Shown here piece by piece: positions 52,671 to 60,386 of a stretch of DNA of 64,000 bases (within the stretch, counting starts at the first letter, position 1; each line of letters begins with the position of its first letter). The notes beneath the pieces were generated by a model. It saw nothing but the letters and a program-made list of their open reading frames with translations, ran no database searches and was not told the DNA's origin. The position numbers were made by a program, and so were the translations under genes. The stretch is taken from assembly GCA_016713425.1 (NCBI GenBank), contig JADJPE010000005.1:5802501-5866500 (forward strand), written 5' to 3'. This stretch comes from Deltaproteobacteria bacterium. Lineage in GTDB: Bacteria > Myxococcota > Kuafuiibacteriia > Kuafuiibacteriales > Kuafuiibacteriaceae.

Positions 52671-54134
52671 CTACGTCGCCGACGCCCGACGAAGCTTCTC
52701 AAGAAGCGTGGTTCGGTTCAGCCCCAAGAGAGCTGCCGCTTCGGTCCGATTCCCTTTCGTGCGTTCGAGCGCCATCGAGATCAACTCGCGCTCGAGCCGA
52801 TCGATGTGGCTCCGCAGGTTGAGGCTCTCTCGCTCGTCGCCCCCCTCCGCGATTTCTCCACCGCTCAAGGTGCTGGGCGCCGAGACCGAGACAGGGCGCG
52901 GCCCCCGCACGGGCGCCGCATCCTCTCGGTTGGTCTGTGCTGGACGCAAACCGGGTGTCGATGGCGTTCGTGCCAGTCGGAGTGCGAGCTCACGCGGCGT
53001 GATGAGGCCCTTCTTCTTCAGGATCACGGCCCGCTCGATCACATTCGACAGTTCACGCACATTTCCGGGCCACGTATGTTCGCCCAAGACGCGCTCAGCG
53101 CCCGGGTCGAGCCCCTCGACCTCTCGTTGGAGACGCTCGTTCGCAGCGACGACGAAGCGCCGCGCCAGCGGCACGATGTCGCCCGGTCGATCACGCAGCG
53201 GTGGAAGGCGAATCACGATCACGCTCAAACGAAAGAGCAAATCGGCTCGGAACTGCCCCTGAGCCGCGAGATCATCGAGGTCCTTGTTGGTCGCGGCCAC
53301 GATTCGTACATCGGCCTCGATCGGCACCTCGGAACCGAGCGGCGTTACGCTCCGGTCTTCGAGCACGCGCAGGAGCTTGGCTTGCGCCGACGCGGGCATG
53401 TCTCCGATCTCATCGAGAAAGAGCGTCCCCTTCGACGCAGCAAGGAACCGGCCATCGCGCGAGGCATGAGCACCGGTGAACGCGCCCTTCGTGTGCCCAA
53501 AGAGCTCGCCTTCGAGCAGCGCGTCCGGAACCGCGGCGCAGTTCATCGGAATAAACGGTCCATGAGCGCGCAGCGAGGCATCATGAATCGCGCGGGCCAC
53601 GAGCTCCTTTCCGGTACCGCTCTCGCCCATAATCAGGATCGTCGAGTTCGTATCCGCCGCGTCACGCACGATTCGGAGCTGGGCGAGGAACTCGGGATCC
53701 GTGCCATAGATATTGGGGGCGATCGCGCTCATCCAATCACCGAGGTTTGTGGTGACCTCCGTCGAACACGCTTCGATCATTTGATCGATGCGCGCCAATT
53801 CAAGAGGCTTGGGGAGCACATCCGAGCACCCGGCGCGCACGGCCGACACTACGACCGACGGCTCCGGATTCCCGGTCATGCAGTATGCTGAGCTGGCACG
53901 TCCCGTCGAAAGCGCCCACTTTGCGAGCTCATCGCCCGTGCCCCATGCGAACCGGAAATCCACCAGCAAGATGTCGGTTGGGGACTCCTCGAGCATCCGC
54001 CGTCCATCCTCGAGAGTTGTCGCGGTGCGAACGCCACAGCCGCGGCGCACGAGGTAGCGCTGAAGCATTGCGCAAACGTTCGGCTCGTCATCGACGACGA
54101 CAAAATTCGGAAGCTGCAGGGACATCCGCTCCAT
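52671..54134 (-). CDS. NtrC-class sigma-54 response regulator (first of two)
   Basis: The 487-residue protein has a receiver (FVVVDDEPNVCAMLQRYLVR), with phospho-acceptor Asp in DILLVDFRF, the switch Thr in CMTGNPEPS, and Lys in LPKPLEL. The AAA+ domain has Walker A MGESGTGKELVARAIH, the sigma-54 contact loop GAFTGA, and FLDEIGDMPASAQAKLLRVL; a Fis-type helix-turn-helix (GNRTEAAALLGLNRTTLLEK) ends it. All catalytic features are intact. No kinase gene is adjacent. By location it may control flagellar operons, like FlrC/FleR/FlgR. ATG at 54134 or 54125. Confidence 0.93.
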   Translation of the reverse strand: MERMSLQLPNFVVVDDEPNVCAMLQRYLVRRGCGVRTATTLEDGRRMLEESPTDILLVDFRFAWGTGDELAKWALSTGRASSAYCMTGNPEPSVVVSAVRAGCSDVLPKPLELARIDQMIEACSTEVTTNLGDWMSAIAPNIYGTDPEFLAQLRIVRDAADTNSTILIMGESGTGKELVARAIHDASLRAHGPFIPMNCAAVPDALLEGELFGHTKGAFTGAHASRDGRFLAASKGTLFLDEIGDMPASAQAKLLRVLEDRSVTPLGSEVPIEADVRIVAATNKDLDDLAAQGQFRADLLFRLSVIVIRLPPLRDRPGDIVPLARRFVVAANERLQREVEGLDPGAERVLGEHTWPGNVRELSNVIERAVILKKKGLITPRELALRLARTPSTPGLRPAQTNREDAAPVRGPRPVSVSAPSTLSGGEIAEGGDERESLNLRSHIDRLERELISMALERTKGNRTEAAALLGLNRTTLLEKLRRASAT

Positions 54135-54534
54135 AGAGTCGCCCCAATATGGGCGCACGCATCTAGAGATTCAAGTCTTCGTCACGTCTCATCTTTTCCA
54201 CAAAGACCCAGCGACACGCAGGCCATCCCATCATTCCGGAGCAAGAGCAATCTAGACTGCAAACGGGGTGCGTATACGGAGGGCTGGCATTAAGCGCACA
54301 CACGCGTCGTCGAAGGTTCGTCTCGTGTGCATTCGCTCAAGCATCGGGAACGTCTCGTCATACAGCGGCCACCTCGACGCGCGTCGTCCACCGCGGCCTG
54401 TACGATCGACCTGTGGGCACCGGCGCTCGCCCAAGGCCGCCCCGCGCACCCCAGAGGACAGCCCCAACACATATCGCCCAGCCCGACGGCCAGGTAGGCT
54501 CAACTCGACGCGACTCTGGCCGATTTCCATAAAT
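54135..54534. promoter_or_regulatory. Divergent 400-base spacer between NtrC-type gene and Hsp70-like gene
   Basis: The spacer must carry both divergent promoters. A near match to a sigma-54 element lies on the minus strand at 54258-54273 (TTGCA box intact, first G of the -24 box replaced). Nothing else, including hairpins or repeats, stands out. The frame upstream of the Hsp70 start is open but has no protein-like character. Confidence 0.5.
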
Positions 54535-55686
54535 GTGAGCTCAGAAGTGGTTCTCGGCATCGATCTGGGAACATCGTTTTCAACCGCCGCCGCGTTCGTG
54601 AACGGAAAGATGCGCTTCGCGCTGGATGGACGGGGTGAGCCATGCGTCCCGAGCGTCGTCCATTTTCCGAAGAAAGGTTATCCGTTGGTCGGCGCGGACG
54701 CTCAGCGCCTGCGCGCCACCGATCCCGAAAACACCGTAGCCGGCGTGAAGCGCCTTCTTGGGTGCGCACCCGACTCGCCTGAGCTCCGTGTTGCCCAAGC
54801 GAACTCTCCGTTCCAGATCTCGACGGAGAGGTCGGGAGTCAAGATCATCACCCAGACCGGAGAACACACGCCAACCGAGGTTGCGTCCATGATCTTCGGC
54901 TACCTCAAGCGTCGCGCCGAGGTCCTATTCGGGAAGGACGTGAACAAAGCCATACTCACGCTCCCGGTCAAGGCCAACGACGCAACCCGAACATCGACCC
55001 TCAAGGCCGCCAAGATGGTGGGCCTCGATGTCATCGGAACCGTCGAGGAGCCTTGCGCAGCCGCGCTGTGTCATGGGCTCGACGAATTCAAGGGAGAGCG
55101 GCTGTTCATGGTTTACGACTTCGGAGGCGGGACCTTCGACGTGAGCATCATCCGACAGACCGACAACAACCTGAGAGTGCTGCGAGCGGACGGCGACGAA
55201 ATGCTTGGCGGCGACGATCTCGACATGGCGCTCGCCAAGCGCATTGCCTCCTACGTCTGGGAGCAGAAGCAAGTCGATGTCACGAAGGACGTCGTTCGCT
55301 GGGATCGGATCCAGGTCGCCTGCGAGCAAGCAAAACGCGCGCTCTCTTCGCTCGACCACGCGCGCCTTCGGGTACCCGATGCCATCCCCGGAACCCGGGG
55401 GGCCGAGCTCGACCTGGTCGTGAAGCGACCGGACGCCGAGTCGTGTTGGAGTGGTCTGGTTCAAAGGTCGATGCGAACCGCCGTTGAAGCCATGGTGGCG
55501 ACCCAGGTGCGTCCGGATGCTCTGGCCGGCATCGTGCTCGCCGGCGGGACGACCTTCGTCCCCCTGGTGCAGAAGCAGGTCGTCAAGGTGCTCCGTCGTC
55601 CCTTCATCAAGAGCGAAGACCCCCAGACCGCCGTCGCCACCGGCGCCGCGCTGCTCGGCGCGAAGGCGATCAGCGTCGCCTACTGA
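54535..55686 (+). CDS. Hsp70-type ATPase domain without substrate-binding domain
   Basis: The 383-residue protein aligns with the whole nucleotide-binding domain of DnaK and stops where that domain ends. Phosphate-1 loop GIDLGTSFSTAAAFV, the connect region EPCAAALCHG, phosphate-2 loop VYDFGGGTFDVSIIRQ and adenosine motif LAGGTTFVPLVQKQV are present; the interdomain linker and peptide-binding half are missing. The start is a GTG at 54535, because upstream sequence is not family-like and no ribosome site helps. It lies 79 bases upstream of flbD and 319 upstream of motA on the same strand. It may be an actin-like scaffold or co-chaperone-type ATPase of the flagellar system; no function is proven. 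Confidence 0.88.
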   Translation: MSSEVVLGIDLGTSFSTAAAFVNGKMRFALDGRGEPCVPSVVHFPKKGYPLVGADAQRLRATDPENTVAGVKRLLGCAPDSPELRVAQANSPFQISTERSGVKIITQTGEHTPTEVASMIFGYLKRRAEVLFGKDVNKAILTLPVKANDATRTSTLKAAKMVGLDVIGTVEEPCAAALCHGLDEFKGERLFMVYDFGGGTFDVSIIRQTDNNLRVLRADGDEMLGGDDLDMALAKRIASYVWEQKQVDVTKDVVRWDRIQVACEQAKRALSSLDHARLRVPDAIPGTRGAELDLVVKRPDAESCWSGLVQRSMRTAVEAMVATQVRPDALAGIVLAGGTTFVPLVQKQVVKVLRRPFIKSEDPQTAVATGAALLGAKAISVAY

Positions 55687-55765
55687 CAAGGTGCGCCCGA
55701 TGGACCTCGCCGAGCGCCACGAGTCTCAAGGATGCCCTAAAGCGGCCGAATCATGGGGAAGAACG

Positions 55766-55987
55766 ATGCTTCGCCTCCGACGTCTCAACAACACGCCACT
55801 CGTGGTCAACCTCCAGTCGATCGCGCTCGTCGAGCAGACGCCAGACACACTCTTGGTGCTCACGAACGGAGATCGCATCCACGTGGCCGAAAGCGTCGAA
55901 GAGGTGGTCGAACAGGCTGTCGCCTTCCTCACGAAGGTTCAGGCCGGCGCCCTCACCTTGGTTCAAAGGCAAGACGATACTGAGTAG
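55766..55987 (+). CDS. flbD: FlbD-family flagellar protein
   Basis: This is a small protein of the FlbD/SwrD family, found near motA and needed for full motor power in Gram-positive swarmers. The 73-residue product (RLRRLNNTPLVVNLQSIALV, then TPDTLLVLTNGDRIHVAESV) matches the family along its whole length. The ATG at 55766 has a ggggaag site upstream; the longer open frame covers the end of the Hsp70-like gene in another frame. motA follows after 18 bases. Confidence 0.9.
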   Translation: MLRLRRLNNTPLVVNLQSIALVEQTPDTLLVLTNGDRIHVAESVEEVVEQAVAFLTKVQAGALTLVQRQDDTE

Positions 55988-56005
55988 CGAGACGCAGAGA
56001 AAAAC

Positions 56006-56797
56006 ATGGATATCGCAACCATCGCAGGCATCATCTTGGCGCTCGGAGCCATCCTAGGCGGTCAAGCCCTCGAAGGCGGCCACATCGGCTCGATCATGCA
56101 GCCGACCGCAGCGCTCATCGTGCTTGGGGGAACGGTCGGAGCCCTCGGGGTCCAGTTCCCCGGTTCGGTCCTCAAGCAAACACTCTCCGAGATCAAGCAG
56201 GTGTTCATGCCGGACAAGGTCGATTTGGACGCGGTCGTCAAGACCGTCGTAAGCCTCGCGAACAAGGTGCGACGCGACGGCCTCGTGTCGGTCGAGAAGG
56301 AAGTCACCGCCATCGAAGATCCCTTCTTCCGCAAGGCCCTCGAGCTCGCCGTGGACGGCACCGACGTGAAGGTGCTGCGGGAGGCCCTCGAGACCGAGAT
56401 CGGTCACCACGAAGAGCACCTCGAGGGCCCGGCCAAGGTCCTCGAGGCGGCAGGCGGGTATCTTCCGACCGTCGGAATCATCGGCGCCGTGCTCGGTCTC
56501 ATTCACGTCATGGAGAACCTATCGGAGCCTGAGAAGCTAGGCGGCGGCATCGCGGTGGCCTTTGTCGCAACCGTCTACGGCGTCGGTGCGGCCAACCTCT
56601 TGGCGCTTCCGATGGCGGGCAAGCTCAAAGCCCGCTCTCGGATGCACATCGTCAAGATGGAGCTCGCGGTCGAAGGCGTTTGTGCGATCGCCGAGGGTGA
56701 AAATCCGCGTCTCATCGAGCGGAAGCTCAGTGCCTTCGTCGTCGAGAAGGGCAAGGAGGCCGAAGGACAGGCCGCCGGCGCCGAGGCGCGAGCATGA
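56006..56797 (+). CDS. motA: Flagellar stator protein MotA
   Basis: MotA and MotB form the proton or sodium channel that drives rotation. The 263-residue protein has four transmembrane helices (MDIATIAGIILALGAILGGQ; PTAALIVLGGTVGALGVQFP; AAGGYLPTVGIIGAVLGLIH; GGIAVAFVATVYGVGAANLL) and the cytoplasmic loop that meets FliG. The TVGIIGAVLGLIHVM and GLI motifs are typical. The gene overlaps motB by 4 bases. Confidence 0.96.
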   Translation: MDIATIAGIILALGAILGGQALEGGHIGSIMQPTAALIVLGGTVGALGVQFPGSVLKQTLSEIKQVFMPDKVDLDAVVKTVVSLANKVRRDGLVSVEKEVTAIEDPFFRKALELAVDGTDVKVLREALETEIGHHEEHLEGPAKVLEAAGGYLPTVGIIGAVLGLIHVMENLSEPEKLGGGIAVAFVATVYGVGAANLLALPMAGKLKARSRMHIVKMELAVEGVCAIAEGENPRLIERKLSAFVVEKGKEAEGQAAGAEARA

Positions 56798-57939
56798 GCC
56801 GAAAGAAGAAGCATCCCGAGCACGTGAACCACGAGCGTTGGCTCGTCTCGTACGCCGACTTCATTACCCTCTTGTTCGCGTTCTTCACCACGCTCTACGC
56901 GATCTCCACCGTGGATCAGAAGAAAGCGGGGAAGCTTCAGTTCTCCATGATGACGGCGTTCCATATCGACTTTTTTCCGGGCAAGCCGGCCGGCGGCTCG
57001 GGGCCGGCGTCGATCATCGCCCCGCCGATGTCTCCGGAGGCGATCCTCCGAATGATGGGCCAAGGGAAGGATCCGACGAAGGACGGTGACAAAGACGGAG
57101 ACGGCGACGGAGAAGGCGCTGGCGAGCGAATGCGCAAGTTGGCCGAGGATCTCGAGACCTTGGCCAAGACTGCGGCCTTGAAAGGGAAGATCGAGGTCCG
57201 GCGCGAAGAGGGACAGATCGTCGTGAGTCTTGCCCAAGCCGCGTTCTTCGACTCCGGTCGGTCCGACATCAATGCATCGGCCGCCGAGACGCTGAGGGCG
57301 CTTACGCGCCGTCTCAGCGCACGTCGCAATCGGATCACGATCATCGTCGAGGGTCACGCCGACAGCACGCCGTTCACCAGTCACGGTGGCGACACGAACT
57401 GGGAGCTCTCCGCGGCCCGCGCCATTTCGGTCACGCGTCTGATGCTGCGGGACCGCGCCGCGAGCCCGGCAGACATCTCGTTGGCGGGGTTCGGCTCTTA
57501 TCGTCCGATCGCCAGCAACGCAACGCCTCAGGGCCGAGCTCGCAACCGACGGGTCGACCTCGTCCTCCGCCCCAAGGAGGTGCCCGTCGAGCGCGACAAA
57601 GGCGACAAACCGGATACCGAGAAGGACAAAGAGAAGGACAAGGAAAAGGAGAAGGACAAAGCCAAGAACAAGGACGACGAAGTCGCCGAGCCCGAGCGAA
57701 CCAGGGATGCGACGCATCCCCGCGCGGTCGCCAAAGGTGGAGCCCAGAGGCATGCGCAAGGAGAGCGCCAAGTCGTCATCTTCGAGCCTCCGATCTTCGG
57801 TGAGCACGGCCGCCCGACGGTGCGCGAGGCCCCCCGCGAGGCCCCCCGCGAGGCCCCCCGCGAGGCCCCCCGCGAGCCCCTCCCGTCCGCGCTGTCCTAT
57901 TCCGAGCCGAATCAAACCATCCAGAGGAATGAACCATGA
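56794..57939 (+). CDS. motB: Flagellar stator protein MotB with long repeat tail
   Basis: MotB anchors the stator to peptidoglycan. Its single transmembrane helix YADFITLLFAFFTTLYAIST includes the conserved ion-binding Asp. The OmpA-like domain (IIVEGHADSTPFTSHGGDTN, then GFGSYRPIASNATPQGRARN) is complete and ends near residue 265. The tail of about 110 residues is unusual: a Lys/Asp/Glu-rich stretch, then a PREA-type repeat, so the protein (381 residues) is longer than most. Its stop overlaps the fliL start. Confidence 0.95.
   Translation: MSRKKKHPEHVNHERWLVSYADFITLLFAFFTTLYAISTVDQKKAGKLQFSMMTAFHIDFFPGKPAGGSGPASIIAPPMSPEAILRMMGQGKDPTKDGDKDGDGDGEGAGERMRKLAEDLETLAKTAALKGKIEVRREEGQIVVSLAQAAFFDSGRSDINASAAETLRALTRRLSARRNRITIIVEGHADSTPFTSHGGDTNWELSAARAISVTRLMLRDRAASPADISLAGFGSYRPIASNATPQGRARNRRVDLVLRPKEVPVERDKGDKPDTEKDKEKDKEKEKDKAKNKDDEVAEPERTRDATHPRAVAKGGAQRHAQGERQVVIFEPPIFGEHGRPTVREAPREAPREAPREAPREPLPSALSYSEPNQTIQRNEP
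57823..57882 (+). repeat. 12-bp in-frame tandem repeat in the motB tail
   Basis: Five 12-base units of cgcgaggccccc type encode REAP repeats. Four copies are identical. Confidence 0.94.
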
Positions 57940-58433
57940 GTGACACAGCGTCGTCAGAGTCAGCACCCAAGCCCGCCAAGGCGAAGAGCATCGGCACGAT
58001 CCTCGGTATCGTCGGGCTCGGCCTCGCGATCGTGAATCTCGGCGCAACCGCCTTCGTTATCATGACCCTCCAGCATCCCATCGTGGTCGAAGCCAAACCG
58101 GTCGAGGTCGCGCATTCCAGCTTGCCTGCCGATGGCCCACTCACGCCCCTCGATTCATTCGTGGTGAACTTGAATGAGCGCGGGAGCGCGCGCTATCTGA
58201 AGGCCACGATGGATGTTCAGGTTGCGCAGAAGGAGGCGGTCGACGACATCGAACGGGCGAAGCCGGCCATCCGCGACTCTTTGCTCCGATATCTCTCGAG
58301 CCTCAGCGTCGAAGACACGAGCGGCGAAGAGGCGAAGATCAAGATTCAGAAACAGCTCATCGCGCGCGTCGAGAAGATCATCGGCGAGGGAAAGATCCAC
58401 AAACTATATTTTCAGGAGTTCGTGGTTCAGTAG
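57936..58433 (+). CDS. fliL: Flagellar basal body-associated protein FliL
   Basis: FliL is a single-pass inner-membrane protein that rings the stator. The 165-residue product has one transmembrane helix (GTILGIVGLGLAIVNLGATA) and the FliL domain (LTPLDSFVVNLNERGSARYL, then YFQEFVVQ at its end), which is a hallmark. It overlaps motB by 4 bases and the converging kinase gene by 7. fliL next to motB, rather than next to fliM, is a known variant. Confidence 0.92.
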   Translation: MSDTASSESAPKPAKAKSIGTILGIVGLGLAIVNLGATAFVIMTLQHPIVVEAKPVEVAHSSLPADGPLTPLDSFVVNLNERGSARYLKATMDVQVAQKEAVDDIERAKPAIRDSLLRYLSSLSVEDTSGEEAKIKIQKQLIARVEKIIGEGKIHKLYFQEFVVQ

Positions 58434-60049
58434 ACTAAGGAAGGATCCACGGGCAATCGGAGCACGAATCGAGCGCCCCCGAGATCAGGACTGTCTTCAA
58501 CCGACAGAGTTCCTTGATGGCGCTTCGCGATGCTCTCGCAAATCGCGAGCCCAAGACCAGTCCCGACGCCCTCCGGTTTCGTCGTATAGAAAAGATCGAA
58601 AATCTTTTCTCGCGCGTCGAGTTCGACGCCAGCGCCTTGGTCGTCGACCGAAATCTCTATCCATCGATTCGTGCCGGCGACCTCGTGGGCACCGTCGTCG
58701 GCGCGTTCCTCTGACCGCGCGATCGCTGCCCGGATCTGGACTCGCCCGTCTTTGGGGGACGCATCGAGCGCGTTCTGCACCAGGTTCACGAGGACCTGCT
58801 GAAGCTCGTTCCGATTACCGAAACAGAGGAAGCTCGAAGCCTCGGTATTGGGCACTCGATGACCAGCCCCATCCACGAGCTCGATAATCCGAGCATCCAG
58901 GGCCCGGAAGACTTCCACGACCCCGACGCACAGTTCCCACAGGTCGATGCGGCGGTACTCGTCCTCGCTCGAAGTGCGCGAAAAGTCTCGAAGAGAACGC
59001 ACGATCTTGCTGCACCGATCGGCGCTCTCGCGAATCACCTCCAGGTATCGGGCGAGCTTCTCGGGGCGCTCCATCTTCTGCTGCGCCAGCTTCGAAAACG
59101 CCATGATCGCGTGAAGCGGATTGTTGAGTTCATGCGCAACGCCGCCTGCGAGTCGACCGATCGCAGCCATTTTTTCGACATGGGCGGACTTCGTTCGAAA
59201 CGCCACCTCGTCGGTCACGTCGTGATAGATGCATAGATGAGCCTTCGCGTCGCCTGGGATGGGATATGCGTGTACTTCGAACTGACGGGAAGAAGACAAC
59301 ATCCCGAGATCGACAGTGCCGTCATCGCCATTCCACATTGGGCAGTACATGCAGACTTCATCGCGTCGAAACATCATCTGGTGACAATGGGAGGCCCCGG
59401 GCGTCCCCATCGACGAAGACACGCGTTTGGCCGCATCGTTCGCGTCGAGAAGGCGAAAATCGCCGTCGATCACGATCACCGCATCTGAGATCGCGTTGAG
59501 CACGAGCTCCCATCGACCTCGGAACTTCGAAGCCGTCCGATCGGCAACCCGAACCTGCCCCGACAACGCGCTGTTCGAGTGGCTGAGCGCTCGATTGAGT
59601 GCCCAAAGGCGATCAACGGTCTTCGCGTGGCGCTCCGCCACCTCTTCCCCGCCCAGAAGCAAGAGGTCCGCGGTCGGCGATCGTTCCGTGGCAAGCGCGC
59701 TCAACACGTCGACAAGGGCCTCGATCGTCCAAGGCACAATCAGAACGTCATCCACCCGCGCCTCGTGTACGGCGCGACGGAGCAGGCCGAAGTCGCGCGA
59801 ACGTACAGACAGCACGCGAGCCGAGCGGGGCCATCGCTGTCGCACTTCGGTAAGGAACGCAAGACCTCCCGCCTCGCCCAGTGTCTTCTCGCCCGCGATA
59901 ACAACCGCAACATCATCCGTTGTCAGATGATGGCGCGCCGCCGCCACATCGCCGACAAGGGTCAGGGCGAGTCCCAGGGACGGTTCCAAGGCACGAACAA
60001 ACGTTTGGACCTCGGGGTCCGCATCGACCACCAGGACCAGTCCGGCCAT
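58427..60049 (-). CDS. Hybrid-type histidine kinase with degenerate N-terminal receiver and PAS domain
   Basis: The 540-residue protein has an N-terminal receiver fold (LVLVVDADPEVQTFVRALEP) in which the phospho-acceptor Asp is replaced (VAVVIAGEK) and the switch Lys is lost (DVLIVPW), so it cannot be phosphorylated normally. A PAS domain with a cysteine cluster (CHQMM...CMYCP) follows. The kinase core is intact: H-box VAHELNNPLHAIMAF, N-box NLVQNALDA, DDQGAG, F-box FDLFYTTKPEGVGT and GTGLGLAI. No transmembrane helix is present, so it is cytoplasmic. It converges on fliL and is divergent from the degenerate kinase at 60387. The ATG at 60049 is used. Confidence 0.92.
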   Translation of the reverse strand: MAGLVLVVDADPEVQTFVRALEPSLGLALTLVGDVAAARHHLTTDDVAVVIAGEKTLGEAGGLAFLTEVRQRWPRSARVLSVRSRDFGLLRRAVHEARVDDVLIVPWTIEALVDVLSALATERSPTADLLLLGGEEVAERHAKTVDRLWALNRALSHSNSALSGQVRVADRTASKFRGRWELVLNAISDAVIVIDGDFRLLDANDAAKRVSSSMGTPGASHCHQMMFRRDEVCMYCPMWNGDDGTVDLGMLSSSRQFEVHAYPIPGDAKAHLCIYHDVTDEVAFRTKSAHVEKMAAIGRLAGGVAHELNNPLHAIMAFSKLAQQKMERPEKLARYLEVIRESADRCSKIVRSLRDFSRTSSEDEYRRIDLWELCVGVVEVFRALDARIIELVDGAGHRVPNTEASSFLCFGNRNELQQVLVNLVQNALDASPKDGRVQIRAAIARSEERADDGAHEVAGTNRWIEISVDDQGAGVELDAREKIFDLFYTTKPEGVGTGLGLAICESIAKRHQGTLSVEDSPDLGGARFVLRLPVDPSLVY

Positions 60050-60386
60050 CGACCCCGAAGCCGGCGAAGGGAACGAGACTGACGATGGTGAGCTCACAAA
60101 CGACAGTCCTTGGCTAGCAGCTCTGCCTGGGCGCCCACAAGGCGTCCACCATCCGACACGCGCCCTCGACACGCGCGCGCGGTCCACACGAAGCCTCCGA
60201 CACGCGCTCACTCGCCGAACACATCCATCGTCGGCAAGCCGACAAAAACTGAGTCACAGGGCCCCAGGGTTCAGAAGACCCCCGGCTGGCGACTCGATTC
60301 ATGAAGAGACTCGCGCGCGGGCACTCGGCACGATCGTTGCTGAATATCCCAACCAGCGTTCGCACGCACACGGACACCGAAGACCC
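60050..60386. promoter_or_regulatory. Divergent 337-base spacer between two kinase genes
   Basis: No gene is supported here. The spacer carries promoters for both divergent genes, including the sigma-54 element at 60326-60341 for the plus-strand operon. It is rich in short cacacg-type runs and low in RNA structure. Confidence 0.8.
60326..60341 (+). promoter_or_regulatory. Sigma-54 promoter of the degenerate kinase/NtrC operon
   Basis: cggcacgatcgttgct matches the sigma-54 consensus TGGCACG-N4-TTGCW at all specified bases but the first. The invariant GG (60327-60328) and GC (60339-60340) are 10 bases apart, and the predicted start lies about 35 bases before the ATG at 60387. This is one of the strongest promoter matches in the window. 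Confidence 0.85.

Noticed and set aside
54258..54273. Sigma-54 like element before the first NtrC-class gene
   Set aside because: The first G of the invariant GG is missing; distance to the gene is long. Kept only as a note in the spacer entry.
54268..54534. Longer N-terminus for the Hsp70-like protein from a GTG at 54268
   Set aside because: The extra 89 residues are Arg/Pro/Ser-rich with no family likeness, and Hsp70 proteins begin just before the GIDLGT motif.
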